A DNA stretch of 64,000 bases from Bdellovibrionales bacterium (GTDB lineage: Bacteria; Bdellovibrionota; UBA1018): contig JAFEAP010000002.1 in the NCBI GenBank assembly GCA_018266355.1, forward strand, positions 62,001-126,000. The letters run 5' to 3'. This document shows positions 7,870 to 16,509 of the stretch, piece by piece. Both the position numbers and the translations under genes were made by a program. Under the pieces are notes generated by a model. That model was not told the DNA's origin, made no database searches, and saw nothing but the letters and a program-made list of their open reading frames with translations. Every line of letters starts with the position of its first letter. Within the stretch, counting starts at the first letter, position 1.

Positions 7870-8507
7870 CGAAGGTCGTAACGGACGACCGCGGTCTTCG
7901 TCACGTCGTACTTCGAGTCGAGCTGCTCCGTCTGACGGATGCGAAGCTCGTACGAAGCCGCGCCGGTCTGGTAGAACTTCGTCGTGGCGTTCGGAAGCGC
8001 CGCGACCACGTCGGAGATCGCCTTCATTTGGGGCGCGCCGGTTCCACTCGTCATCATGAGGTACTCGTCGGTCGCTTCGATCATGAAACGCTCGGATTCC
8101 GTCATGCCGTTTTCGGTGGCGGTCGGCGCTTCGAGGACGACGGTGAGGTCGGTGCCCGCGGGAAGGCTGCCCGCTTTGTGGTTCGAGCAAACCCAGTCCG
8201 GCGTCCCGCCGGCCGGTTCCTTCGCATGGGCCTGGGTCTTCACGACGCCGGCTTCGGCGATCTCGAAGTAGAACTCCGCGCCCGCGTAAACGAGGTTGCC
8301 GGACTTCTCGACGGCGGCGAGGTCCGCCGCGGTCGCGCCCGGGCTGTCGAGCGAGATCGGCGCGTAGTTCGCCGGGCATTCGCCGGAACCGGCGCCGCCG
8401 CCTTGGAATTGGCCGAAGAGGTCGGAAGCGTCCTTCGCCTTCGAACAGGAGGCGAGAGCGACGAGAACGAGGGCGATAAACGTGATGCGAGGAAGGGATT
8501 TGAACAT
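7866..8507 (-). CDS. Hypothetical lipoprotein
   Basis: 213 residues. The N-terminus MFKSLPRITFIALVLVALASC is a lipoprotein signal with lipobox LASC. The mature part has three cysteines and a predicted beta-rich domain (FYFEIAEAGVVKTQ, TDLTVVLEAP) ending TAVVRYDLR. I recognise no family. ATG 8507 is chosen because AAGGAG lies 7 bases upstream and it gives a proper signal; the frame is open further upstream without one. Converges on the TetR gene with a 4-base overlap. Confidence 0.8.
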   Translation of the reverse strand: MFKSLPRITFIALVLVALASCSKAKDASDLFGQFQGGGAGSGECPANYAPISLDSPGATAADLAAVEKSGNLVYAGAEFYFEIAEAGVVKTQAHAKEPAGGTPDWVCSNHKAGSLPAGTDLTVVLEAPTATENGMTESERFMIEATDEYLMMTSGTGAPQMKAISDVVAALPNATTKFYQTGAASYELRIRQTEQLDSKYDVTKTAVVRYDLR

Positions 8508-8844
8508 GACATTTCTCCTTTTGGTTGAGGAACGTTGGATGGACGGAGAAATATGACGCTCCGCTTGAAATGCGAATGCACGCGAAGCGCACGAGCGCGC
8601 GAAACCTTTGCACGCGCGGTGAAATCGCCGCACGGAAACCCCGAAACGCGCAGACTTCCCTAACCCTCGCCGATCGACGCGCGAAGGTTTTCTAAATAAG
8701 GAACCGAAATCTCGCCGCCGACCGGTTGACGGTTCGGAATCACCATGTTTCGATACTCGTGCAGGACACGCCTCGGATGAGGAAATTCGCGACCAAGGAA
8801 TGGATCGCGCTCTCCGGCGGTCTTTGCGGAAAAGGACCTGGTCC
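8508..8844. other. 337-bp divergent intergenic region with weak promoter candidate
   Basis: No gene seen. It holds the leader of the reverse lipoprotein (8507) and of the forward operon (8845). A possible forward sigma-70 promoter is TTGACG (8726-8731) with a weak TTCGAT 17 bases on. GAACCG (8701) and CGGTTC (8730) form an inverted repeat flanking it. Confidence 0.35.
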
Positions 8845-9687
8845 ATGGAAAAGAAATTCGTCCTCGGAGTCTTCGCCCTTCTCGCCTGCGCCGGCTGTCG
8901 GCAGAATCCGTATCCCGAATCGAGCCGCTTCTTCGTCGAAGAGCCGAAACGCGTGGCGCCCGCGCCGGTCGCCGACATCGACATGCCCGCGGTGCTCGAC
9001 TGCGACGAAGGAAAAACCTGTTCGACGCTGATTCGCGGATATTTCGGCGATACCGGCAGCATCCCGTCCCTTTCTTTCGCGACGAACGACGGCAGCGGAG
9101 CGGTCGACGGGCTCCCGGCGAACGCGACGTTCGACGTCGATCAGGAAAACTTCGCCTACACGCCGGATTTTTCCGTCGTCGATCCGACGAAGGATCCATC
9201 GCATCCTTACCGGATCCTCAACCTCGAAGTGACGCTACGGAAATCCGGGGATAAGGTCACCGTCTTCAAACACAAGACGCTGCTCCTTGTGGTGCGGAAC
9301 ACCCCGCACGGTTTCGCGATCCAAGGCCCGACCGCACCCGACGTGGTCACCGAAGGCGAATCGCTCTCCGGCAAGCTCACGATCGTGAGCGACGACTACC
9401 CCACCGGCCCTTTCCAGGTCACCCTCTCGGGCGCGCCGGACGGCGTGACGGCGACGGTGAACTCGTCCGACCCGCACCTCTTCGACCTGAAGTTCGATCC
9501 GTCCTACGATACCGTTTCGACCTCCGATCCGATCGATCCGCGATCCGGTCTCCCGTCGAAATCCTTCACGATCGAATACACGGTGAAACTCCCGAACGGA
9601 GACACCCTTTCCGCGACGAAGGCGCTGCTCGTTCTCGACGACGATACTCGCCGGAATCAGCCGACGTCCCAAGGAGGTGCGCAATGA
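8845..9687 (+). CDS. Lipoprotein, first gene of a lipoprotein/barrel/VWA operon
   Basis: 280 residues from ATG 8845, which follows AAAGGA and gives a signal peptide with lipobox LLACAGC. The mature part looks like consecutive beta-sandwich modules: a CDEGKTC pair of cysteines early, then strands such as SFTIEYTVKLPNG near the end. No family recognised. The last codon overlaps the next gene (ATGA at 9684-9687), so translation is probably coupled. I infer an outer-membrane-anchored partner of the barrel and VWA proteins that follow. Confidence 0.8.
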   Translation: MEKKFVLGVFALLACAGCRQNPYPESSRFFVEEPKRVAPAPVADIDMPAVLDCDEGKTCSTLIRGYFGDTGSIPSLSFATNDGSGAVDGLPANATFDVDQENFAYTPDFSVVDPTKDPSHPYRILNLEVTLRKSGDKVTVFKHKTLLLVVRNTPHGFAIQGPTAPDVVTEGESLSGKLTIVSDDYPTGPFQVTLSGAPDGVTATVNSSDPHLFDLKFDPSYDTVSTSDPIDPRSGLPSKSFTIEYTVKLPNGDTLSATKALLVLDDDTRRNQPTSQGGAQ

Positions 9688-10655
9688 AATACGCCATCCA
9701 CCGCTACATCGCCACGCTCGCCGTTCCGACCCTCGCACTCGTCACCGCCGCTTCGGCGACCGAACGCGTGAACCCGAACGCACCGACCGACAGCGCGCCG
9801 GTTTCCTCGGCCGCGGTCGCCGCGCCGGAATCGGCCGTTGCTCCGGTCACGACGACCACGACGACGAGCGCTTCGTCCGCCACGACCGTCGCGCCGACCG
9901 CGTCGACGCCGGCGACCGAAAACGGAACCCAAACGGCGACGGTTCCTGCGACCGCCCCCGCGACGGCCTCCGATTCCGCCGCCTCGACTCCGACCGCGGC
10001 GAAGACCCTCGACAGCACGAGCTCGCTCGAAAACCAGCTCGCCGAGCTCCAAACCCCGACCCGTCCTCCGGCCGGCGTCACGCGCGAGAAGATGTACGTC
10101 GTCCAGTCCCGCTACAACCCGCTCGCGAAGCGCTTCGGTTTCGACCTCGGCGCCTCACGGAACTTCAGCGGTTCGAGCTACCTGAACATGACCCAGATGA
10201 ACCTCGATCTGCGCTACCACCTGAGCGATCGGTGGGATCTCGCCCTCGGCGGTTCTTACGGTTTCAACTCCTTCACCTCCGACGCCGACCGGCTGATGGC
10301 GGAACAGGGCATGCTCCCGGACACGGCCTACGTGAAAAACCGCGCGCACCTCCTCATCGGCTACAACATCTTCTACGGCAAATTCCGCCTCGGGATGGAT
10401 AACACCTTCTACTTCGACCAATACGTGGCCGTCGGACCGGGGATCGTCACGACCCAGTTCGGAAGCGCGAGCGCGGGCGTCGCCGACGTCGGCTTCGTGT
10501 TTTGGGCCGGTCGGCACGGGAACGTCCGTCTCGGCGTCCAAAACGAGTTCTTCAACGAGAAACGGCTGAAGTCCTCGAGTTTCGAACGCCACACGCTCGC
10601 CCACCTCGACATCGGCTACACCTTCGGCGGTTCGAAGGAGATCGAATACCAATGA
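9684..10655 (+). CDS. Outer-membrane beta-barrel protein (resembles the OMP_myx_plus family)
   Basis: 323 residues. After a signal peptide (cleavage near ASA) comes a low-complexity Ala/Thr/Pro region (residues ~28-115), then a C-terminal domain of alternating strands: FGFDLGASRNFSGSSYLN, LDLRYHLSDRWDLALGGSYG, AHLLIGYNIFYGKFRLG. This resembles the 'outer membrane beta-barrel domain' family seen in Myxococcus and Bdellovibrio, where members can sit near gliding or envelope gene sets. Both ends overlap neighbours by ATGA, so three genes form one coupled operon. Role unknown; a structural or secretion partner for the flanking lipoproteins is plausible. Confidence 0.8.
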   Translation: MKYAIHRYIATLAVPTLALVTAASATERVNPNAPTDSAPVSSAAVAAPESAVAPVTTTTTTSASSATTVAPTASTPATENGTQTATVPATAPATASDSAASTPTAAKTLDSTSSLENQLAELQTPTRPPAGVTREKMYVVQSRYNPLAKRFGFDLGASRNFSGSSYLNMTQMNLDLRYHLSDRWDLALGGSYGFNSFTSDADRLMAEQGMLPDTAYVKNRAHLLIGYNIFYGKFRLGMDNTFYFDQYVAVGPGIVTTQFGSASAGVADVGFVFWAGRHGNVRLGVQNEFFNEKRLKSSSFERHTLAHLDIGYTFGGSKEIEYQ

Positions 10656-11668
10656 AGCACGGTAAGCTCCTCGCGCTCGCCCTCGGCCTCTCGGTCGTCT
10701 TCGCTTGCGGAAAGCACGAGGACTTCCTCTACGTGCTGCCCGCGAAGGAACCGACGAACTCCCTCGCCGTGAAGGTGAAGGAGATCCACTCCTCGGGCGG
10801 CATCGACATCCTCTGGGTGATCGACAACTCGGGCTCGATGGACCCCCACCAGCAGAACGTGATCCGGAACACCGGACTCTTCATGCAGGACTTCCTGAAG
10901 AACCGCGTGTCTTGGAAGATGGGACTGATTTCGACCGACGTCTCCGAACAACCGTACATCGGCTTCGACAAACCGTTCGACCTCACGGATCCCGATCCGG
11001 CCGCGTCCTTCGGCCAGGCGGTCGCCCGCCTCGGGACGAACGGGGACGCGACCGAACGGACCTTCGAGCCGGTCTTGAAAGCCTTCCGCGATTATCCGGG
11101 CTTCCTTCGCCGGAATACCGCGCTCGCCGTCCTCATCGTGACGGATGCCCCGGAGCAAAGCTCGATCGACGCGGCGACCTTCCTTCCGCAGTTCCGCGCG
11201 CTCGTCGGCGACAGCCGTCCGGTCTTCGTCTACTCCGTCCTCGCGGCGACCGATATCGCCCCCCCGGGCGGCTGCTATACCCAAGAAAGCGAATTCCCCT
11301 ACGCGGGTTCTCCGTACGAGGCCTTCGCCCAGAACGCGAAGATCGGCCGAGCCTTCTCGATTTGTGACCCGAACTTCGGGACGAACATGGGGAAAATCGG
11401 CACCGAGCTCGTCCAGCAAGTCTATCGCCCGGAAATTCGGCTAGCGCGCCGTCCTCGGGCGAGCACGATCAAAGTGCTCTTCCACGACGCTCCGTTGCCG
11501 GCGGGACCGAAGGACCAGGGCGGACTCTGGTACTACGACCAGGACCGCAACTCCGTCGTCTTCTACGACCTCGGCTTCGCCCAAGGCGAGACCGAATCGG
11601 TCACCGTCGACTTCGAGCCGGATGACGGCCTTCCGGATACGGCGCCGGGACCGGTCTCCGAAGGCTGA
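10652..11668 (+). CDS. von Willebrand factor A-domain lipoprotein
   Basis: 338 residues. Signal with lipobox VVFAC. A VWA domain begins at about residue 50 (GGIDILWVIDNSGSMDPHQ); DNSGS is the DxSxS MIDAS metal site, and LIVTDAPEQ supplies the later strand. VWA domains bind protein ligands through a metal ion. C-terminal strands (YYDQDRNSVVFYDLGF) suggest a further small beta domain. Coupled by ATGA overlap to the barrel gene. A second VWA lipoprotein is at 25540-26331. Likely periplasmic or surface adhesion/scaffold function (inference). Confidence 0.88.
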   Translation: MKHGKLLALALGLSVVFACGKHEDFLYVLPAKEPTNSLAVKVKEIHSSGGIDILWVIDNSGSMDPHQQNVIRNTGLFMQDFLKNRVSWKMGLISTDVSEQPYIGFDKPFDLTDPDPAASFGQAVARLGTNGDATERTFEPVLKAFRDYPGFLRRNTALAVLIVTDAPEQSSIDAATFLPQFRALVGDSRPVFVYSVLAATDIAPPGGCYTQESEFPYAGSPYEAFAQNAKIGRAFSICDPNFGTNMGKIGTELVQQVYRPEIRLARRPRASTIKVLFHDAPLPAGPKDQGGLWYYDQDRNSVVFYDLGFAQGETESVTVDFEPDDGLPDTAPGPVSEG

Positions 11669-11695
11669 TCGGCCTCCGAACGGATTTTTCGCGCG

Positions 11696-12184
11696 TCAGT
11701 CGGCTCTCAAGCGACGGAGGTAGTTCGTCCGCGTTTCGAGCGGCACCACGGCGTCGTACGCGGGCTTGAGGATCTCCGCTTCGAGGAGATCGATCTCGGC
11801 GCCGGAGAGCGGCTCCGTTCGCGTGCGGCGAGCATCCCACGCGTTCCCCCACTGCATGCCCGGAATCTTTCGCGGTGACCGCGAGCCGACGCGCACCCCG
11901 GCATAAATCAGCTTCGCTTCCCGTTTCGCGCCGGTCGCGGCGACGCAATCCCGGAGATCGCGGTCGGCCTGGTCCCGGCCGGGGACCGTGCCCCCCGCCC
12001 AGAACGCGAGGTCGTGGGCCACGCAGCAGTGACGCCAAAGCGTCGGATGCTTCCGCGTCCCGTCGCGCCACTTCGTGCACCCGTCCGTCGAGAACGGACG
12101 CAAATCTCCGGCGGTGGCGGACCCCGGCGAGAGTCCCGCGAGCGAGCTCGCGACGGCGATGACCAGGGCGGCGGAACGATTCAT
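11696..12184 (-). CDS. Exported protein with phospholipase A2-like CCxxHD motif
   Basis: 162 residues. Signal peptide to about residue 24 (SATAGDL). The mature protein has DGCTKWRDG and then [16 protein letters not shown]; the C-C-x-x-H-D order matches the catalytic His/Asp of secreted phospholipase A2, with further Cys in LRDCVAA. The usual Ca-loop is not clear, so activity is uncertain. Last of three reverse-strand genes; it overlaps the dioxygenase stop by four bases. If active it would cleave sn-2 acyl chains in the periplasm or outside. Confidence 0.62.
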   Translation of the reverse strand: MNRSAALVIAVASSLAGLSPGSATAGDLRPFSTDGCTKWRDGTRKHPTLWRHCCVAHDLAFWAGGTVPGRDQADRDLRDCVAATGAKREAKLIYAGVRVGSRSPRKIPGMQWGNAWDARRTRTEPLSGAEIDLLEAEILKPAYDAVVPLETRTNYLRRLRAD

Positions 12185-13158
12185 TTCGTCTCCTGCGCGA
12201 GGTACGGAAACACCTTCGCGACCTTACCGATAAGGTAGTCCCCGTAGGTCCCGCGGAACAACTCCAAATTCGCTTCGTCCCACCGAGCCTCTCGCGGCGC
12301 CCCGGATTCGATCCCGGGCAGCGGCTCGATGCGCGCGGAAAAACCCGGGTCGAAGAAGAACGGGTACGAATACCGCGAGCGCCCGGAAAGATTCCGCACG
12401 CGGTGCGGGGCCGAGCGATAACGGCCGCGCGTGAGGACGTCGAGCATATCGCCGATGTTACAAACGAAGGTGCCCGCCTCCGGCGGCACGGGAACCCACT
12501 CCTCCCGCGTTTTCACCTCGAGGCCGCCGCAGTCGTCCTGCTTCAACAACGTGAGGAGTCCGTAATCGGTGTGTTCGCCGACGCCCCACGGGTGCGTGCG
12601 CGCGTTCTCGGGAGTGACCGCCGGATAATGGAAGATCCGGAAAAGCGCGATCGGATCCGCGGTGTACCGTTCCGCGAAATACGCCTCGGGAAGGCCGAGG
12701 CTCTCGGCGACGAGGCCGACCACGCGGTGGCCGAGAGCCGTGAGCGCGACTTGGTAAGCGAGCACCGTTTCGCGGAATCCCGGGACCGCGGGGAAAAGGT
12801 TCGCCCCGTGCATCGACAGCCCCGCGCGAACGCGCGGATCATCCGGGCCGAGCTCGGTCCCGAAATAGAGGCCTTCTTTCAAGTCGGGCCGTCCGGAGGT
12901 GAGCTCCCCGCCGACGGGAAAGTATCCCCGCCAGGCGCGGCCGCCGTTCTTCATCGCGATCGCGAGCTTCTCGGACTCGGGGCGCGCGAAGAACTCGCGG
13001 CTCATTCGCTCGAGGTTCGCCTCGAGCGCCGGATCGACGCCGTGCCCGCGGACGAGGAAAAAGCCGTATTCGGAGCACGCGTCGCCGACCGCGCGCACGA
13101 CGGCCGCCCGGTCCCGGGAGAGCGTCGCGAGATCGATGACCGGTATCCGCGCCGCCAT
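12181..13158 (-). CDS. 2-oxoglutarate/Fe(II) oxygenase, isopenicillin-N synthase family
   Basis: 325 residues. Typical opening IPVIDLATL and [10 protein letters not shown], then the iron ligands in HTDYG and SAPHRVRN, and the co-substrate RxS in [10 protein letters not shown]. The family couples O2 and usually 2-oxoglutarate to hydroxylation or ring closure of small molecules; the 1-aminocyclopropane-carboxylate oxidase and gibberellin oxidase groups are relatives. Cytoplasmic. It sits between the EEP gene (3 bases apart) and the PLA2-like gene (4-base overlap), so all three are probably one transcript. Substrate unknown. Confidence 0.9.
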   Translation of the reverse strand: MAARIPVIDLATLSRDRAAVVRAVGDACSEYGFFLVRGHGVDPALEANLERMSREFFARPESEKLAIAMKNGGRAWRGYFPVGGELTSGRPDLKEGLYFGTELGPDDPRVRAGLSMHGANLFPAVPGFRETVLAYQVALTALGHRVVGLVAESLGLPEAYFAERYTADPIALFRIFHYPAVTPENARTHPWGVGEHTDYGLLTLLKQDDCGGLEVKTREEWVPVPPEAGTFVCNIGDMLDVLTRGRYRSAPHRVRNLSGRSRYSYPFFFDPGFSARIEPLPGIESGAPREARWDEANLELFRGTYGDYLIGKVAKVFPYLAQETK

Positions 13159-13161
13159 CGA

Positions 13162-14109
13162 TCAAGGTGCGCGCGAGAAGACGAGCCGGCTCTTCACCGC
13201 GAAGTGGTCCGAGAGCGGTAAGCCCGCGACGGCGGGCGCCTCGAAGGCGAGCGACGCCGACTCGACGGAGACCGGGGCCGCCGTGGGCGAAGCCGAGGCC
13301 TCGCGGAAGAAGACGTAGTCGATGCGTTTCGGGTTTTGGTCGGCCGGCACGTTCCCGTTTCGGGAAGCGTCGATCGTGAATCCGTCCCGATCGAAGGAGG
13401 CCGGCTGGGTCGAGGCGTATTCGCGGTAGGCGTCGCGCACGGAAAGCTCCTTCTTCAGGAGTTGGACCTCCTCGGCATACTCCGTCGCGTTCAAGTCGCC
13501 CATGAAGAGCACGGGGCGCCGTCCGTCGCCGGAGTGTTTCTTCACGAAGGCGATGATCTGGTGAGCTTGCTTCACCCGCGTCGCCCCGAAACGGTCCTCG
13601 GCGTTCATGTGGGTCGAATAGACGTCGATGTCGCCGATGACGGGCACTCGGATCCGGGCGTAGACCATCCCCTTCCGCGCCATGCAGTCGTTCCCGGCGC
13701 ACTTCTTATAGATGATCTGATCCGAATCGACGATCGGATGCTTCGAAAGGAGCAGCACCCCGGAGCTGACGCACGGGAAGAGGAACGCGCGCTTCGGTCC
13801 GCGCACGAAGTACGGGTAGCGCGTTCCCTTCAGCATCAGCTTCGATTCGGCGGGAGAGAAGCAACCGTCGAAGACCTCCTCGAGCGCGACGATGTCGAGG
13901 TCGGAGCGCGCGATGGCCGCGGCGGCGACGGGCAGGCGCTCCTTTCGGCGTTTCCCGGCGAAGGGCACGCCCCAGAGGTTATAGGTCATCACGTCGAGGG
14001 CGGCCGTACGCCCGTCGGGCGAGACCGTGAGGGCGTGCGCCGGGGGCGCGAGGAATGCGAGGCCGAACGCGACCGCGAGCGAGAGGGACGTTCTCAACTG
14101 CTGGCTCAT
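13162..14109 (-). CDS. Secreted endonuclease/exonuclease/phosphatase-family hydrolase (sphingomyelinase-like)
   Basis: 315 residues. Signal peptide ends near PAHALTV. The EEP fold is complete: VMTYNLWG, the metal-binding Glu in DIVALEEVF, STHMNAED, FMGDLNATEY, and the terminal LSDHFAVKSR with catalytic Asp-His. NLWG, LLSKHP and YSTHM wording is closest to neutral sphingomyelinase C-type members, which release phosphocholine from sphingomyelin; a nuclease role cannot be ruled out. Export and the neighbouring PLA2-like gene make a lipid target likely (inference). First gene of the three-gene reverse operon. Confidence 0.82.
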   Translation of the reverse strand: MSQQLRTSLSLAVAFGLAFLAPPAHALTVSPDGRTAALDVMTYNLWGVPFAGKRRKERLPVAAAAIARSDLDIVALEEVFDGCFSPAESKLMLKGTRYPYFVRGPKRAFLFPCVSSGVLLLSKHPIVDSDQIIYKKCAGNDCMARKGMVYARIRVPVIGDIDVYSTHMNAEDRFGATRVKQAHQIIAFVKKHSGDGRRPVLFMGDLNATEYAEEVQLLKKELSVRDAYREYASTQPASFDRDGFTIDASRNGNVPADQNPKRIDYVFFREASASPTAAPVSVESASLAFEAPAVAGLPLSDHFAVKSRLVFSRAP

Positions 14110-14217
14110 CCTTGAGTTCTCCGAAGGGAAACGAGTCTTTCGTTTCGAGTGTAGGGCGAAGGCTTAGATCTATTTTAAGGAGAGTGTTCGGAAAGAATCA
14201 AAGTCTCGTTAGCGCGC

Positions 14218-14256
14218 AAAAAGAAAGGCCCGGCGCCAACCGCTTGGCGCCGGGCC
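14218..14256 (-). terminator. Rho-independent terminator of the 16351-14273 operon
   Basis: A perfect 12-bp stem GGCCCGGCGCCA / TGGCGCCGGGCC with a 6-base loop, followed on the reverse strand by TTTCTTTTT. It ends the transcript of the DUF1428 gene and its upstream neighbours and lies 17 bases after the stop at 14273. Confidence 0.9.
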
Positions 14257-14272
14257 ATCGTGGAAAAACGAA

Positions 14273-14650
14273 TCAAGAACCGAGGCTGACGACCGGTTTA
14301 AAACCGCCCCAGAACATCCGCATGCCGTCGAACGGCATCGTTTCCTCGTTCATGTATTTCGCCATGCGCGGGTCGTTCATGACTTTCTTCATGACGCGGT
14401 CGCGATGGGTCTTCGACTTGTAGGTCGCGAAGGAAAAGAAAACGACTTCGCCTTTCTTGAGCTTCACGCTCTTCGGGAACGAGGTCACTTTCCCCGTCGG
14501 CACGTCGTTGCCCATGCACTCGACGTAGTCGATCGCGCCGTGCTCGCGCCAGATTTTCCCGCAGAGAGTGGCGATCCGTTTGTACTGCGCGACTTTCTTC
14601 TTCGGCACCGGCAGCACGAAGCCGTCGACGTATTTTACGCTCTTTTTCAT
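14273..14650 (-). CDS. DUF1428 family protein (YbaA-like)
   Basis: 125 residues. YVDGFVLPVPKKK at the start, then YVECMGNDVPTG, VVFFSFATYKSK and a C-terminal FDGMRMFWGGF, which are the hallmarks of DUF1428, a dimeric alpha-beta barrel family of unknown function. Cytoplasmic. Last gene of a reverse cluster TetR - AHSA1 - SRPBCC - DUF1428. DUF1428 genes commonly travel with AHSA1-type genes. Ends at a strong terminator. Confidence 0.9.
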   Translation of the reverse strand: MKKSVKYVDGFVLPVPKKKVAQYKRIATLCGKIWREHGAIDYVECMGNDVPTGKVTSFPKSVKLKKGEVVFFSFATYKSKTHRDRVMKKVMNDPRMAKYMNEETMPFDGMRMFWGGFKPVVSLGS

Positions 14651-14663
14651 ACGAATCCTTTCG

Positions 14664-15194
14664 TTAGCTCGCCTTTTCGACGAGGGTTTTGAGATCGGTG
14701 AGGCCCTTGGTGAAAGTGCCGCCGATCTCCTTATCCATATCCATGAACGTGCACATCAGTCGACCCAGGAAAGTATTCTTCCCCTCGACCTTCCACGTCA
14801 CCGTGGTGGTCGCGCCTTCCGACTTCACGAAATAATAGGCGTCCTGCGACATTTCGAACGGCTTCACGTACTCGAGCTTGATGCGCACGCGTTCGCCCGG
14901 CACGCTCTCGACGATCGTCGCGCTGCCGGTACCGAGGCGCTTCCCGTCCGTCCAACTCAGCTTCGACCCGACGCCCTCCGCGGGCCCCGAGATCTTCATC
15001 TTCGCCTGCGGATCCATCGCGGTCCACGGGCTCCACTGATTCGAAAGCGCGGTGTTGTTCAAGTACGGGAAGATCCGCGCGACGGGGCTCGCGATCCGCA
15101 CCTCGCGGGCGACCTCGAAGTGCGAGGGTTTCAGGGCGACGAAAATCAGGAACCCTGCGAGCAGCGCGCCTAAAGCGATCAATACGGTCATCAT
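14664..15194 (-). CDS. SRPBCC family protein with N-terminal membrane anchor
   Basis: 176 residues. A single hydrophobic helix (residues 3-22, LIALGALLAGFLIFVAL) anchors the protein. The rest is a START/Bet v1-like SRPBCC domain: VAREVRIASPVARIFPYLNN, LSNQWSPWTAMDP, GVGSKLSWTDGKRLGTGSATI, TTVTWKVEGKN. The family binds hydrophobic ligands in a deep pocket. ATG 15194 follows AAAGGA. Likely cotranscribed with the AHSA1 gene 33 bases upstream. Confidence 0.88.
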   Translation of the reverse strand: MMTVLIALGALLAGFLIFVALKPSHFEVAREVRIASPVARIFPYLNNTALSNQWSPWTAMDPQAKMKISGPAEGVGSKLSWTDGKRLGTGSATIVESVPGERVRIKLEYVKPFEMSQDAYYFVKSEGATTTVTWKVEGKNTFLGRLMCTFMDMDKEIGGTFTKGLTDLKTLVEKAS

Positions 15195-15227
15195 GGTCGT
15201 TTCCTTTCGAGGAAGTTCAAGGGAAGT

Positions 15228-15713
15228 TCAGAGGCTTTTCAAGAGGGCTTCGAGCTGGTCGGCGCAAGTCGCCCATCCCGTCGAAAATCCCATACTCTCG
15301 TGCTGATCTCTCGCTTCCTTCGACCAGTGCTTCGCGCGCGCCGTGTACTTCGTCTTCCCAGGGCCCGCATCCTCGAAGGTGAGGACGACCGTCATGAACG
15401 GCGTGCCGATCGGTTCCCAGGCGCGCGAGTATGCGTCGGTAAACACGAGCTTCTCGTTCGGAACGACCTCGAGGTAAACGCCCGGATTCGGGAAGTCCTC
15501 CCCTTCCGGCCCGCGCATCGTGACGGTGCACGCGCCGCCGGGGCGCACGTCGAGATCCGCGGCGACCGTCGTCCACGGTTTCGGCGCGAACCACCGCTTC
15601 AGGAGTTCGGGTTTCGTCCACGCTTGGTAGACCTTCTCCTTCGGAGCCTCGATCAGACGGCAAATCACCAGCTCGTTCGGCGAGCTCGGTTCCACTTCGA
15701 TTTTCGTACTCAT
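15228..15713 (-). CDS. AHSA1/Aha1-type SRPBCC domain protein
   Basis: 161 residues with the AHSA1 signature: RLIEAPKEKVYQAWTKPELLKRWFAPKPW at the start (residues ~19-47), DLDVRPGG, GVYLEVVPNEKLVFTDAYS and WEPIGTPFMTVVLTFED. These bacterial Aha1 C-terminal-like proteins are often paired with ArsR or TetR regulators and DUF1428 genes, but their function is not settled. Its ATG overlaps the TetR stop (ATGA, 15710-15713), so the two are translationally coupled. Confidence 0.9.
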   Translation of the reverse strand: MSTKIEVEPSSPNELVICRLIEAPKEKVYQAWTKPELLKRWFAPKPWTTVAADLDVRPGGACTVTMRGPEGEDFPNPGVYLEVVPNEKLVFTDAYSRAWEPIGTPFMTVVLTFEDAGPGKTKYTARAKHWSKEARDQHESMGFSTGWATCADQLEALLKSL

Positions 15714-16351
15714 GACTGCTTGACTTCCCTTCTATGGTTTACGGACGGAAAAAGTCCGGCGACGTAGCGCCGGAGGTGTTCGATGCATTCGAGGGCCGCG
15801 CGCGGGTCGTCCTTCGCTTTCGCGACGATGAACGCGCCTTGGATCGCGGCTTGGGTGAAGACGCCGACGCTTTCCGCGCTCCAATCGGCGCGCGGGCAAT
15901 ACTTTTTCTTCGCCTCGGCGAGATCCTTCGCGACTTCCGCGGCGTGGCCGAAGATGCTGCGTTCGCAGGCGGCGCGGATCTCGGCGTTCGAATCGAACGC
16001 CTCCTGGACGAGCGTCCCGACGAAGCAGGTGAATTCGGGGAGCTGACCGCGCACGAGCGCTTTCCGGAAATCGACGTACCCGAGCACGCGGTCGAGCGGA
16101 TCGGAGAGTTTCCGGTAATCGGCGCCGGCGAAGACGCTCGCGGTTACGGTCGACCAGTAATCCGCGGCGGCGACTGCGAGCGCGTCCTTGCTCTCGAAAT
16201 GGTGAAAGAAAGCGCCCTTCGTCACCCCGGCGGCGGCGCAGAGGTCGTCGACCGTCGTACCCGAGTACCCTTTCGTCCGCACCACGCGCAGGGCCGCGTT
16301 CAGGAGCTTGTCCTTCGCGGAGGGTTTCGGGATCGACGCGGATTTTTTCAT
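15710..16351 (-). CDS. TetR-family regulator of the AHSA1 / SRPBCC / DUF1428 operon
   Basis: 213 residues from ATG 16351. HTH at about residues 12-58: LLNAALRVVRTKGYSGTTVD followed by LCAAAGVTKGAFFHHFESK, a standard TetR DNA-binding unit close to the AcrR/NemR-type group. The C-terminal domain holds conserved CFVGTLVQEAF wording of that group. The frame extends upstream to 16507, but the operator and promoter at 16361-16389 lie there, so 16351 is the start. It heads the operon and probably represses it and perhaps the divergent glutathione S-transferase. Confidence 0.9.
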   Translation of the reverse strand: MKKSASIPKPSAKDKLLNAALRVVRTKGYSGTTVDDLCAAAGVTKGAFFHHFESKDALAVAAADYWSTVTASVFAGADYRKLSDPLDRVLGYVDFRKALVRGQLPEFTCFVGTLVQEAFDSNAEIRAACERSIFGHAAEVAKDLAEAKKKYCPRADWSAESVGVFTQAAIQGAFIVAKAKDDPRAALECIEHLRRYVAGLFPSVNHRREVKQS

Positions 16352-16360
16352 CTTGAAATT

Positions 16361-16389
16361 AAGATACCGACTAGTTGGTATGTTGTCAA
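16361..16389 (-). promoter_or_regulatory. Sigma-70 promoter with TetR operator in the spacer
   Basis: On the reverse strand TTGACA (16389-16384), a 17-base spacer and TATCTT (16366-16361). The spacer and -10 hold ATACCGACTAGTTGGTAT on the forward strand (16364-16381), an 18-bp palindrome with one mismatched pair, of the ACCGACTAGTCGGT type bound by several TetR proteins. This is a textbook autorepression layout 10 bases before the TetR start. Confidence 0.75.
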
Positions 16390-16435
16390 CCCCTTCGAAT
16401 CTAGAGGATTCCAACCCGCTTTCGGCAATTGCGGC

Positions 16436-16464
16436 TTGCCCTTCGTCTCGATACTGTCTATCTT
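16436..16464 (+). promoter_or_regulatory. Sigma-70 promoter of the glutathione S-transferase gene
   Basis: TTGCCC (16436-16441), 17 bases, TATCTT (16459-16464). Transcription would begin near 16471 and leave a leader of about 39 nt before ATG 16510. Confidence 0.5.
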
Positions 16465-16509
16465 TTCGAAACAGAATAGAGCCCCCCCACCCACACTCAA
16501 GGAGCACCT

